Below are positions 11,141 to 20,696 of a stretch of 64,000 nucleotides of DNA, in pieces; position 1 is the stretch's first letter, and every line of letters begins with the position of its first letter. The position numbers and the translations under genes were made by a program. Under the pieces are notes generated by a model. The model was given only the letters and a program-made list of their open reading frames with translations, was not told the origin of the DNA and made no database searches. The DNA is from Trematomus loennbergii (lineage: Eukaryota > Chordata > Actinopteri > Perciformes > Nototheniidae): contig JAAOOA010000033.1 of the NCBI GenBank assembly GCA_012861695.1, forward strand, positions 22,563,434 to 22,627,433, written 5' to 3'.

Positions 11141-12003
11141 TTACTGGCCATTTAGAGCATTGGCATTAAGAGGTGAATCCAACACTTCGCAGGGAATTCC
11201 TGCCTGAGCTGCAATGTCAATGTCCAAAAAGTTCTCGTCCTCCCCCGAGTCCACTAAGGCGAGCAGGGGTAGTGACTGTTGGTTGCAGCAAAGCACGGCT
11301 TCTAGCTGCGTTCTGGGTCCGGGGTTGAGAGAGGAGGAAGGGCTCGCCAGAATCCCCACAGCTACTGACGAGCCTGACCTTTTGGCAGATTAGGACAGGA
11401 GGAAACGAGATGACTGGTTTGGCTGCAATAAACACATTCCCCAGCCTGGATCCTTCTAGCCCGCTCAGATGGTGAGAGGCTGGCCCTTCCCACTTGCATG
11501 GGCTCATCTTCGGGGGTGAAACCGAGAAAGGAGTCGGGAAGGATCTGGAGATTGGGGCAGTGGCAGTGCCAATTCGGGGATCAGGTGAGGAGTAGCTGGG
11601 ATTGGGGTGACGGCTATTCCTATCCCTGCGTCTCTCTCTGAGGCGATTATCAATCTTGATAGCTGTGGCAATTAAATTATCCAAGCTAACTGGATCATCC
11701 CTAGCAGCTAGCTCGTCTTTAATTGCTTCGTTCAGCCCTTGAAGAAAAACATCCTGCAATGACTCGTTATTCCAGCCTGAGTCAGCAGCAACTGTTCTAA
11801 ACTCAACTGAAAATTCGGCTACACTAAGGGAGCCCTGCCGGAGAGAAAGAAGGCGCCTGGAAGCCTCCCTCCCCCGTACCGGGTGATCAAAAACTTTTTT
11901 CATTTCGGAAATGAAAGTATCAAATGATAAGCAAATGTGTGGCTGGCTCTCCCTAACGGCTGTAGCCCAATCTAAAGCACTCCCCCTCAACAGACTCATT
12001 ATA

Positions 12004-13612
12004 CAGGACTGTCTCAGAAAATTAGAATATTGTGATAAAGTTCTTTATTTTCTGTAATGCAATTAAAAAAACAAAAATGTCATACATTCTGGATTCATTA
12101 CAAATCAACTGAAATATTGCAAGCCTTTTATTATTTTAATATTGCTGATTATGGCATACAGCTTAAGAAAACTCAAAAATCCTATCTCTAAATATTAGAA
12201 TATCATGAAAAAGTATACTAGTAGGGTGTTCAACGAATCACTTGAATCGTCTAATTAACTCGAAACACCTGCAAGGGTTTCCTGAGCCTTGAAAAACACT
12301 CAGCTTGGTTCAGTAAACTAAATCACAAGTATGGGGAAGACTGCTGATCTGACTGCTGTCCAGAGGACCGTCATTGACACCCTCCATCAGGAGGGTAAGA
12401 CACAAAAAGAAATTTCTCAAAGAGCAAGCTGTTCACAGAGTGCAGTTTCAAAGCACATCCACAAAAAGTCTGTTGGAAGGGGGAAATGTGGCAGGAAACG
12501 CTGCACAACCAAGAGAGATGACCGCAGCCTTAACAGCATTGTGAAGAAGAGTCGCTTCCAGAATTTGGGGGAGCTTCAAAGACAGTGGACTGAAGCTGGA
12601 GTCCAGGTATCAAAAGTCACTGTTCACAGGCGTGTCCGGGAAATGGGCTACAATAGCCGTATTCCCATGGTCAAGCCACTTCTGAACTCAAGACAACGGA
12701 AGAGGCGTCTGACTTGGGCTAAGGAAAAGAAGCACTGGACAGTTGCACAGTGGTCCAAAGTCCTCTTTTCAGACGAAAGCAAGTTTTGTATTTCATTTGG
12801 AAGTCAAGGCGCCAGAGTCTGGAGAAAGGCTGGAGAGGCGCAAAATCCAAGTTGCTTGAAATCCAGTGTGAAGTTCCCACAGTCAGCGATGGTTTGGGGA
12901 GCCATGTCAGCTGCTGGTGTTGGTCCACTGTGTTTCATCAAGCCCAGAGTAAATGCAGCTGTGTACCAAGAGATTTTAGAGCACTACATGCTTCCGTCTG
13001 CTGAAAAGCTCTATGGAGATGAGGAATTCATTTTCCAGCATGATCTGGCACCTGCCCACAGTGCCAAAACCACCAGTAACTGGTGTACTGACCATGGCAT
13101 TACTGTCCTCGATTGGCCTGCAAATTCCCCTGACCTGAACCCCATAGAGAATATGTGGGGTATTGTGAAGAAGAAGCTGAAAGACACCAGACCCAACAAT
13201 GCTAATGAGCTAAAGGCCGCTATTGAAGCATCCTGGGCATCCATAACACCTCAGCAATGCCACAGGCTGATTGCCTCCATGCCACGCCGCATTGATGCAG
13301 TAATCCGTGCAAAAGGATTCCCAACCAAGTACTGAGTGCATTAATGGACATTTTCAAATGTTTGATTGTGTTTTGCTGTTATAAATCTTTTTTTTTTACT
13401 TGGTCTGAGGAACTATTCTAATTTTTTGAGATAGGATTTTTGAGTTTTCTTAAGCTGTATGCCATAATCAGCAATATTAAAATAATAAAAGGCTTGCAAT
13501 ATTTCAGTTGATTTGTAATGAATCCAGAATGTATGACATTTTTGTTTTTTTAATTGCATTACAGAAAATAAAGAACTTTATCACAATATTCTAATTTTCT
13601 GAGACAGTCCTG
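12004..13612 (+). mobile_element. Tc1/mariner transposon with ~200-bp terminal inverted repeats
   Basis: The element starts CAGGACTGTCTCAGAAAA and ends with the reverse complement TTTTCTGAGACAGTCCTG. TA duplications lie at 12002-12003 and 13613-13614. The inverted repeats run inward for about 200 bp (to roughly 12202 and 13415) with few mismatches, which is the IR/DR layout of fish Tc1 elements. The internal transposase frame is uninterrupted. Insertion lies in the gag coding sequence of the chromovirus, so this is the innermost layer of a three-level nest (FB1, chromovirus, Tc1). Confidence 0.95.
12331..13335 (+). CDS. Tc1-family transposase, apparently intact
   Basis: A 334-residue protein, the usual Tc1 length (about 340). 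The N-terminal paired-type helix-turn-helix (residues about 1-110) includes GKTQKEISQRASCSQSAVSK and a GRKR hook. The catalytic triad is DD34E: Asp148 in FSDESKF (12772-12774), Asp238 in FQHDLAPAHSA (13042-13044) and Glu273 in NSPDLNPIENMW (13147-13149). A glycine-poor linker with WGAMSAAGVG lies between the two Asp residues. The start codon follows the left inverted repeat by about 130 bp and no stop or frameshift is present. It would cut and paste its own element at TA sites. Activity cannot be judged from sequence alone. Confidence 0.93.
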   Translation: MGKTADLTAVQRTVIDTLHQEGKTQKEISQRASCSQSAVSKHIHKKSVGRGKCGRKRCTTKRDDRSLNSIVKKSRFQNLGELQRQWTEAGVQVSKVTVHRRVREMGYNSRIPMVKPLLNSRQRKRRLTWAKEKKHWTVAQWSKVLFSDESKFCISFGSQGARVWRKAGEAQNPSCLKSSVKFPQSAMVWGAMSAAGVGPLCFIKPRVNAAVYQEILEHYMLPSAEKLYGDEEFIFQHDLAPAHSAKTTSNWCTDHGITVLDWPANSPDLNPIENMWGIVKKKLKDTRPNNANELKAAIEASWASITPQQCHRLIASMPRRIDAVIRAKGFPTKY

Positions 13613-14016
13613 TATATGCTACCCTAGCCCCATCTGTATGATAAGTACTAGGCTGCTGCTCAAAAACTAACGAACACTGGAACAAAAAGGCTCTACAAAT
13701 ACCCAAATCTCCAGCGTATCGCTCCGGTGTAGGAATAACAGCCTCTCGTAGCTGATGGAGAGGTGCGGCAGGAGCGGGGGAGGAGCTGTCGGCTGTGCAG
13801 CGGGCTGCGGGGGAGAAGACTGAGATGAGCAGTTCCACTTGTGTGGCGATCCTTTGCACGTTAGCGGAGAGGTTCCGGAGAGTCTCCACAACCTCACGGA
13901 GAACCACGTCGTGATGCCCCACGAGAGCGCCTTGATTGGCCAGGGCTTGGCTGAGTTCGTCCGCAGTCTTGGACTGGTGGCCTGTGTCCGCTGGGTCCAT
14001 ACTGGCCAGATCGTTC

Positions 14017-14431
14017 TGTTACGTAATCCGAGAAGACCCAAACGCAGGACACGGCAGAGTGTTGGAAAAAAGGTTTATTGTGAGGTGGAGGAGCGTGGAG
14101 AGTAATCCGGTAGGAATGATGACTGGTGGCGGCAGGTGATGGCAACAAGGCGGCTGGAGAGTGATCCTGGAGCACAAGAGAAACACGTGAGAAAAACATT
14201 CAGTGTAAAGAGAATAGCTTAATTTAGGCTAAGAAGGCTGAGAGTTTACCACTGGGGTTTAAACAACGATCTGGCGCTGAAAGGTTGTGGAACCTCCGCT
14301 GATATGCCATTAGTGATGGCTGATGGAAATCAGGTGTGTAGCTGATTGCAGCAGGTGGAGATTGAGCCGGGAGCCAGGAGTGACAGCCACCACGCCCACA
14401 CAGACAGGGAAAGGGAACACACACACACACA
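14017..14431 (-). repeat. Chromovirus 5' LTR
   Basis: Near-identical partner of 8956-9404, with a much shorter CA tract (14418-14431). Seventeen or so bases (AAGGGAGGTGGCTGAAG) separate it from the FB1 arm sequence and match neither LTR nor FB1, so they may be filler or part of the LTR edge. For this reason no clean target duplication is claimed. Confidence 0.85.
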
Positions 14432-14448
14432 AGGGAGGTGGCTGAAGA

Positions 14449-15150
14449 GTAAGCCGTTTTCTACAGGCACATTTTACCTTTTCATTATGATTCTACGTGA
14501 TAGTCGGACTCGGACATGATAACCTGTGCAGCCCATGTATTGATTCCATCTGATAGCTGCTATAATACAAACAAAACTTCTGCCTGCTCTCCACAATGAT
14601 CAATGACAGCGAACGGATGGTCAAAGTAAGGTACAAATAAACAGAATCACACTAAGCCTGGTTAGTGTTGCCTGACTTTATAAAGTGTGTTTGTTTATAA
14701 GTGTGTGGTTGCCTTCTAGTCACTTTGCTCAGCGCTGCTGCTTGTTTCAACTTTCATTTTCCGTACTCGCCATAAACTGTTATTATGGCTCAGGTTAATC
14801 TCGCCCCCTTCCGACGTGAGCATGGTTCTTGGTTCTTGCCGGTCAGCCAAGTGGGGTCAGCTAAGAACCGGTTTTCGGTGTTTAGAGCCGGCTCCGCTGT
14901 GGCTGAAACAGGAAGAACCAGAGCTAAATCAGGCTGAGTGTGAAACAAGAGCTATTGAGTCAGTGTTGCGGTGCTGTTGCTTTGGTCTGGATCTGTGAGC
15001 TAACCACGCCCCGTTCATTTGCATATAAGAAATGGAAATGTGTCATTATGAAATACAAGTCCCCTGAAATAAATAAATGTGTCATTATGAAATAAAAGTC
15101 TCTTGAAATAAATAAATGTCTCATTATGAAATAATGACACATTTATTAAA
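14449..15150 (-). repeat. FB1 right arm, outer part
   Basis: Reverse complement of about 5690-6750, from the AAGCCGTTTTCTACAGGCAC junction to the TCATTATGAAATA repeats at 15030-15130. It lacks the segment matching 5870-6240 of the left arm (GCCAATATTTCAAGG to the AGAAACGGCC region), so one arm has a ~370-bp indel relative to the other. The extreme end matching 5561-5690 is not present; DNA after 15150 is a different repeat. Confidence 0.7.
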
Positions 15151-15179
15151 ACGCAAAGAGCTTTCAACTGATTGCAATG

Positions 15180-15475
15180 TATTCCCATCGGCGGCGGTAT
15201 TTGACGCTCAGGGAAGCACCGCATCGGTCCATGTCGGCGGCATTTAAAGGCAATGTGAGCGTCCATTCCCATTGGATAACGGAGGATTTTAAACCCGGAA
15301 GTATTCTCCTTACTGTCGATTGATTTTACAGTGATATCTGCACTACTCATCAACTCAAAACACCAGATTATCCTTGTTAATTACACAACATTGATTGGTT
15401 TAAATTGTGTGCAATGCTTTTGTGTTTTTCCCCTTCGATTCAGAGAAACAAATTTTTTTCGGAGTTTAGGATGGC
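15180..15475 (+). repeat. Dispersed repeat, copy 1 (partner at 63042)
   Basis: From CAATGTGAGCGTCCATTCCC (15251) to about 15450 this matches 63042-63260 in the same orientation with minor indels. The segment upstream, with GGCGGCGGTATTTGACGC, is GC-rich and not repeated there. The DNA to 15540 contains ACTACACTACCCAGAATC, followed to 16290 by AT-rich sequence with no supported gene. Confidence 0.7.
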
Positions 15476-15540
15476 AGAAGACACTACACTACCCAGAATC
15501 CCCAGCTATCGTTTAGGACTACACCATGTGCTTTGCTTGA

Positions 15541-16290
15541 CAAACCCCGTGATTGGTTCTCAAGCTCTGTGATTGGTTGACCTCCAACTGCATTCCATAT
15601 GAAAAAAAACGTTTCGTAAAAGATAAAATCATACTTTATTCAGCAGTGCTTGCTTTACTCTTTGAAAGTCATCACATGAATGCATTGTAATAAATGGTTC
15701 GGCTGCATTAAATATTACACATCTGTCGTAGTTCTTTATTTATCTACAGAGATCGGGACTCAGAATAGACCGGAAACTATTCTTTTACCGTTCTGTTTTA
15801 ATTTCACAATAAAAAGTTAGTAGTAATATTTTGTTTTGATATTATTGGTTTTTATTAACTACTAGACCGCTGGTCATGTTAAGACCATCTTTTCTGTGTT
15901 GCTGTGGGTTTTTTACATCGCTTTTGTGTTACAAATATCAAAACAATAACTAAATATATCCGTCGTAAACTAAACCAGAAACAGCAGTATATTTAATTTT
16001 GTTAACACTGTAAACTTGACAGCTTTTTAACCCAAACCACCTACTGGTTAAAGCACGTTATTACACGTTTAGAGTAATTGCAATGCAGGTAGATTGTGTT
16101 GCTTTTTAATGACTGTTTAAAATGCCTTTTTCTTAATGTGTTATATTTTATGAAAACATTTAAATATTAAGAGTATATACAAAATAGGAGGAAAGTAGAA
16201 GGTCAATGATAGAAATATAGAATAGAAAATATCAAGAAGATACTGTAAATGGTATCTAGAATAAAACAGTTTAGTGCCGGATGTACAAAG
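15541..16290. other. No gene seen
   Basis: AT-rich, without an open frame longer than about 60 codons and without a recognisable repeat terminus. Nothing supportable was found on either strand. Confidence 0.6.
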
Positions 16291-16295
16291 ATATT

Positions 16296-16672
16296 AAGGT
16301 GGGGTAGGGAAGTTTGAGAAACCGGCTCGAGATACACTTTTTGTTATATTCCATGGAATGCTCTTAACATCCCGATAGCAATGAATATGCTTTGACAAAA
16401 AATCCATAAAAAAATTTCATCTGTGGAAGCCGTAATACTGTAAAAAGCACGACCAATCATTTTAGCCGGCCCGGCTAAAATAACTGGATGGCCTACCTGC
16501 CTGTCAGCCTTCCATCTGTGCACAAAATTATCCCGTGCCCTCATTGGTCATGTGCGCGTTCGTCTGTGTTGGAGGAGGGGCTCTATAAGGAAGTGGCAGA
16601 TTTTTTCCGGCTGTGTATTTTCAAATTCTAGCGATCTCGAGCTGGTTTCTCCAAAATTACCTACCCCACCTT
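16296..16672. mobile_element. 377-bp MITE with AAGGTGGGGTAGG inverted repeats
   Basis: The left end AAGGTGGGGTAGGGAAGTTT mirrors the right end ATTACCTACCCCACCTT. An inner pair GAAACCGGCTCGAGA / TCTCGAGCTGGTTTC extends the imperfect inverted repeat to about 37 bp. The interior holds a small palindrome around TTAGCCGGCCCGGCTAA. Flanks are AT-rich and the target duplication is ambiguous, so the superfamily is unassigned. Confidence 0.78.
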
Positions 16673-16727
16673 TTAATAGGAGGATGTGCAAAACAGACAA
16701 ACTAATTAGGCTTTATTTAAACATTAA

Positions 16728-17216
16728 AGTGGACCTATCATGCTATATTTGAATAATATAGTGTAGGACCATACCTATATAAGGCATATTTATACTTTTT
16801 TTTTTTCAAAATACCAAACAGATCATGCATTTTAGCCATGCCTCATTTCGCTCAATTTGCACTTTTTTATCCCTGTTTTTGCAAGGGCTGATTCTGTGAG
16901 AACAGCACCACCTACAGGCCTGGCATATGTACTACAGCGTCTCCAGTGCTTTCGAACGGCAATGGCCGTGTCTGTCTCCTCCTGATTGGTGGAGTTGGCC
17001 CAATAGCCGTAGCGCCACTGTCCTGACGTCAGGACAGTGTTCAAATCTGGATCAGTTTTTATCAGATCCGTTGCAGCCCCTTTTTTAGAGATTTGGGTAT
17101 GGAGGAAAATAGAGAGGGTTGTGTTTTCTGACACTTGGTGAGTTCCCTGGAACACCGGGGACACATATTCATGTATAAAAGATGTACAAAAGTGCATTTT
17201 GCATGATAGGTCCCCT
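16728..17216. mobile_element. 489-bp MITE, TTAA target duplication
   Basis: The ends AGTGGACCTATCATGC and GCATGATAGGTCCCCT are inverted repeats, flanked by TTAA at 16724-16727 and 17217-17220. TTAA duplication is used by piggyBac and Kolobok families. There is no coding sequence; the 121-codon minus frame inside is not protein-like. Many teleost MITEs share the GGACCTATCATGC end. Confidence 0.85.
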
Positions 17217-17220
17217 TTAA

Positions 17221-18760
17221 ATAATACTTTAGGTTAAGGTCTTCTTTTAAATACATGTAAACAAAAAGCTTTTGGGGTATCTATATTAAGCCTGACAAAG
17301 TACTTAACGTTTAATATATTGCATGGTTTGTTTTGGGACTTGACAATCAACTTTCCTGCAATGTTAACTGTTGAAGCACTTATTTTAACCGATATTATAC
17401 ATATGTATTATACTCTTATAAGATGTATGTAGATAGAATAAGAAATGTGCAGAATATGACAGTTTAATGGTGGAGGTACTGTTGGAGCAGAACACCTCTG
17501 CTACGCGCCGTTCGTTGGATGAGGCTGGATCTCTATTAAATTAAGAAAGGAATTGAAAACACCGGAATCAAAGTTATAACAAATTATCTGAGTTTACTTC
17601 TAGTAGGAAACCAAACACATATACAAGTTATACAGAGTACTCCGGACTTTCAGGTTTGTGATGCGATGCGGATAAATGCGTCGGGATCAAACCAACTCAT
17701 CAAACGAGATGAAAGTGACTTCAGGTTTGTGATGCGATGCGGACACAGATATCAGGACCAACCAACTCACCAAACCAAAAAGCATTTTTACACTCAAAAA
17801 CATCAGTATTCATATCCTATTTTTGGGGCGGAGATCAGTCGACTCTTCCTTCCCATTTTCCTCCCAAGCGAATCAGAGTTCCCCTGGGGAGGAGCTGTGT
17901 AAGCTGATCACCTCCCCCAAGTGTCCTGATTGGCTGGATTCGCTTCTGGTGAGGTCAATAGTTCTCACCAGGACTTGAAATTCCAAAGTCCCCTAAGGTC
18001 AAAAGTCAACCTCTATCTTCGATTCGAATCTTAACTCTATTCCTTTCCATGGGGTTTTTTTCACATAAACTATCCTCCTTCAGACATTTAAACTTTTCCT
18101 CACCTATTTAACGATGTCTTTAACGACTTAAAAACAACATCTGGCTTTTAGGGGTGAAAAGGCCAAGTTGGTGTGTGTTGTGAAAACAGAATCTCTGGAT
18201 CAGTGAGTTTGAAAGTAAGAATATCAGTTCTATATATATGATTACCCATAAACCGTTGTGATTACATAAAACAGTTCAACAATACATGTTCACTAAAATA
18301 CAATTCAAAATAATACATGTTTACTTCAATACAGTGTAGAATCATATCTTTTTACTTCAGTACACACATATTGATAGATCTCTTGTTGAGGAACCTATGA
18401 CCCAAGTTTGTCATCATTGCATAACTACACCGTAGTTGTGTATATGATATGTCAATAAACCTTTGAAAATCTTGAAAGGGATGTGCAAAATAGCCATTAT
18501 ATACAGTTTTTGATGAACAATTAGAGAATAACGAGTATGAATATGCTTATGGGATCTGCAGATATATTTTTGTCTTCTCAAGCACCAACTATCAAATATC
18601 TCGCCTGATTGTTTGCACTTGACAATCACCTTCACTGAATTTTACTCAGGTGTAACTAAAGTCTGATTTAAGGGTTTTTATATTTCCATTATTAATCCAA
18701 ATCTGTAAAGTAACTAAAATAAATGTAGTAAAAATACCAGGTTAATCTTAAAGAAAGCCC
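17221..18760. repeat. Dispersed repeat inverted at 63262-63780, split by solo LTR
   Basis: The flanks 17380-17479 and 18364-18760 are together the reverse complement of about 63262-63780. Shared blocks include CTCTTATAAGATGTATGTAGA, AATGGTGGAGGTAC and TGCACTTGACAATCACCTTC. The uninterrupted partner shows exactly where the solo LTR entered. The repeat is not coding. Confidence 0.75.
17480..18359. mobile_element. Solo LTR, family A copy 2, TSD GTAC
   Basis: Starts TGTTGGAGCAGAACACC and ends TTTTTACTTCA. GTAC flanks it at 17476-17479 and 18360-18363. It is 880 bp, slightly longer than copy 1, partly because of a local duplication (GACTT(T)CAGGTTTGTGATGCGAT appears twice near 17645 and 17720). 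Its empty site is visible in the inverted repeat near 63680. No internal retroelement genes remain. Confidence 0.88.
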
Positions 18761-18908
18761 TCAGGATTATAAAAGACCCCCATCACCCCAGCCAAAAACT
18801 GTTCTGTCTGCTGCCGTCTGGCAGGCGGTACCGCAGCATCCGGACTAAAACCACCAGACTCAGGGACAGCTTCATCCCACAGGCCAGAAGACTATTAAAC
18901 ACCTGAAC
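18735..18908 (+). pseudogene. LINE reverse transcriptase C-terminal remnant
   Basis: The frame reads ALRIIKDPHHPSQKLFCLLP, then GRRYRSIRTKTTRLRDSFIP and a stop at TGA (18906). This is the usual C-terminal end of jockey-superfamily LINEs in fish. No upstream RT domain is present. Part of the block is also found inverted near 63262-63345. Confidence 0.75.
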
Positions 18909-18988
18909 TTTGAAACAACATAGGACACGTTCGAGTCTTGATTTGTATAGTGTATGTTCACAGAATAATTCATATGCGGCTCACTCAC

Positions 18989-19131
18989 GTTTCACCATTG
19001 GTTTCCAGCAGGTGAGATTCAAGTAGTCTTACAAGTTGCTTTTTCTGCTTGCTGATGATGGAGCGCTTTTCTTCTAAACTCTGTACTATTTCTTTCCCCT
19101 GAGTAGTGCCTTGAAGAATCTGGCGAATTGC
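18989..19131 (-). CDS. SAM-gene downstream exon, LVRLLESHLLE block
   Basis: The minus strand has acceptor TTTTATAG before 19131 and donor GTGAGT at 18988-18983. The exon encodes AIRQILQGTTQGKEIVQSLE and ends with the block KKQLVRLLESHLLETNG. A basic-then-LVRLL-SHL segment is characteristic of SAM-domain proteins associated with fish transposons, downstream of the SAM domain. Together with 19543-19677 and the exons near 31 kb it suggests one long transcription unit, but that linkage is inference. Confidence 0.6.
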
Positions 19132-19542
19132 CTATAAAACATAGAATGAATCACAATGAAAAACTGACAAACTTTGTGAGGACTTTTTTCCCTCAAATGT
19201 TTAGGTTCGTAGGTTCAGGATTTGTAGTGCGCGACCCCCCCCCCCCATCCAGTCATTACTCTGGCCAGGGGCGCAGTCCGCAGAAAGAGAAAAGAAAGAT
19301 GAGAGAAAAGACAGAACTCACACTGTCAGTCAGTCACAACAGGAGGGAGTAGAAACTAAACACACACAACCCACGAACACAAAAACAGCAAATGAACCTA
19401 GGAGTATGTTTTAGTACAAACATCTCATAAAATAACTTGACAATTGTGCAAAGACATGTTAAATTAAGAAATCGTTGAATAAATTAAAATTCAGTATCAT
19501 CAGGATTGCATTTTCACTTGGATTTATTTAGTCAATACTTAC

Positions 19543-19677
19543 AAATGATGGTTGCAGGTTCAAAGTCTCAGTCAGGAGATTACTTGATGTGGATTCCTCC
19601 ACTGATTCCTCCATTGAAGTGTCTGCAGAACTTGGAGAACCCTCTGCAAAACTTGGTGCGTTAGTGGCAATGGCAGT
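19543..19677 (-). CDS. SAM-gene linker exon (Ser/Glu-rich)
   Basis: Bounded by acceptor CTCTACAG and donor GTAAGT, exactly 45 codons in one phase with no stop. It encodes a low-complexity Ser/Thr/Glu stretch including SPSSADTSMEESVEESTSS. In related transposon-borne proteins a similar linker separates the SAM domain from the LVRLL block encoded by the next exon. On its own the exon has no diagnostic domain. Confidence 0.5.
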
Positions 19678-20369
19678 CTGTAGAGAATCATAGTTAAGTT
19701 AAGGGATGATTCCAAAGACTTCTTAAAACATATAGATGATAGAACAGTCAACTTCAGAATTCTGTCAACTGTATTTACAGAGACGGGATCAGGCAATGCC
19801 ATCACAAATGTCCTAAATCAATCCTACCCATATGTGAGCAGCTAATCATCAGCACAGCTGGACCGATAAGTGTGAAACTTTGCACGCACACTCCCAGTAG
19901 GCTAAGGAAGAACCTCTGCCCCACACTTATCAAATCGCCTCATGGTGGCAACAGCCCACTTCCATGTTTGGCCTATAACTCTTGAACCCTTGGTCGTACA
20001 GTAAAATAAAAGGTTTCCCTGCATTGCTTGGCTCATGACTCAACTCCCCATATAAGTCATGACCATTTGTGCTGGACTAGATTTTCCACCAGTGTGCATT
20101 TTCTCCAAAACACACTTTTTGCTGCTACTGCTACAGATTTTGAACAAAACTCATACAAATGGTACACATCTCTGCAGCCATGTGATCAAGATGTATCATT
20201 CAGATTTCTCATATTCCATTCCAGTTGACTATCATTTACTTTTAAGTTCCTACCATGGAGGAACTTGTTAGTGATCCCACGTGATCAGTCTGGCAATGCC
20301 AGGCTAAGCCAATCTGGCCTAGCGGAGATCATTTCTAATTTCTCTCTACACCAAATATCTTTGCAGACA

Positions 20370-20432
20370 ATAGCCAATCTACAAGCTCTCAATGCTTTGT
20401 GTTGCAATGCATTGTGAGCTTGAGATCTGCCC
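20370..20432. repeat. Degenerate copy of the CTACAAGCTC palindrome
   Basis: CCAATCTACAAGCTCTCAAT and TGCATTGTGAGCTTGAGATC form the arms of a decayed hairpin, related to the centres of the MITEs at 20491 and 31471. The MITE ends are not visible. The DNA from 19810 to 20370 is intron-like and holds no gene. Confidence 0.6.
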
Positions 20433-20490
20433 AATGTTCACCCCAGAATAGGCTACAAAAATGTCAGATGGCCAGAGCACAGAATCTTAA

Positions 20491-20696
20491 CCACTTAAAC
20501 CCTCTCAATTTAGAAAAGTGTACCTGTATGTAATTGGACCTCTTTTCCGATCAACACCAAATTTCTACTCAAATTCTCTTCACCAAAAATAGCAGATCTA
20601 CAAGCTCACAACGTGTTGCAAGACGACACGATGTGAGCTTGTAGATCTGCTATTTTTGGAAAATATCCCCCCCCCCCCAGAATATGGATGCAGTGG
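20491..20696. mobile_element. 206-bp palindrome-centred MITE, TTAA flanks
   Basis: TTAA lies at 20487-20490 and 20697-20700. The ends CCACTTAAACCC and GCAGTGG are short inverted repeats. The centre is a near-palindrome around GATCTACAAGCTCACAACG (20594-20655). A second copy in opposite orientation lies at 31471-31634. A C12 run at 20668 lies near the right end. The right TTAA also supplies the stop codon of the adjacent minus-strand frame. Confidence 0.8.

Larger units (their letters stand above)
11141..14000 (-). pseudogene. Chromovirus gag and protease, split by Tc1
   Basis: Gag starts at 14000 (ATG, MDPADTGHQS) and reads to 13615. It resumes after the Tc1 insert at about 12001 with MSLLRGSALDWA and continues through the capsid-like region (FDTFISEMKKVFDHPVRG, then RLLSLRQGSLSVAEFSVEFR). 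Beyond a frameshift near 11,500 there is a CX2CX4HX4C zinc knuckle (CVYCSQTSHLVSSC, about 11395-11440) and an aspartic protease core with ALVDSG near 11245-11265. Removing Tc1 and one TA leaves RVAY|IMSLL in frame. A stop in the protease-proximal part shows the copy is not autonomous. Confidence 0.82.
8956..14431 (-). mobile_element. Ty3/Gypsy chromovirus (sushi-like), internally deleted, with Tc1 insert
   Basis: Direct repeats 8956-9404 and 14017-14431 are the LTRs. Between them, on the minus strand, lie gag, protease, reverse transcriptase, the start of RNase H, and a chromodomain. The RNase H remainder and integrase core are missing, so the pol segment is far shorter than a full chromovirus. 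A purine-rich tract (minus-strand TTAAGGGGAGGG near 9409-9420) sits just before the 3' LTR. Gag begins only about 16 bases after the 5' LTR. The LTRs differ at few positions (plus a ~13-bp indel and CA-repeat length), so insertion was fairly recent. The host site is FB1: the FB1 left arm retains the uninterrupted sequence at about 6744-6765. Confidence 0.88.
5560..15150. mobile_element. Large foldback (long inverted-repeat) element FB1, interrupted
   Basis: Left-arm sequence from about 5690 to 7530 reappears in reverse complement at 8065-8955 and, after the chromovirus, at about 14449-15130. Examples are the TCATTATGAAATA repeats at 5700-5790 against 15030-15130, CAATTAATAGCGCC at 6880 against 8810, and the AACCGG/CACTTGGCTG block at 6330 against 14850. 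The arms are therefore close to 1.8 kb each around a loop at 7535-8060. Each arm contains about three degenerate units of 170-190 bp with GAACTTATGG and AGTACTGAGTCCAACAG motifs. No transposase is encoded. Outer ends and target duplication are not clear; the left may start near GCCATTTAAGCC (5561). Confidence 0.8.

Noticed and set aside
17480..18359. Family A repeat as a DNA transposon
   Set aside because: No inverted termini beyond TG/CA, a 4-bp duplication of unrelated sequence at the two sites (CCAC, GTAC), and length near 0.8-0.9 kb fit a solo LTR better.
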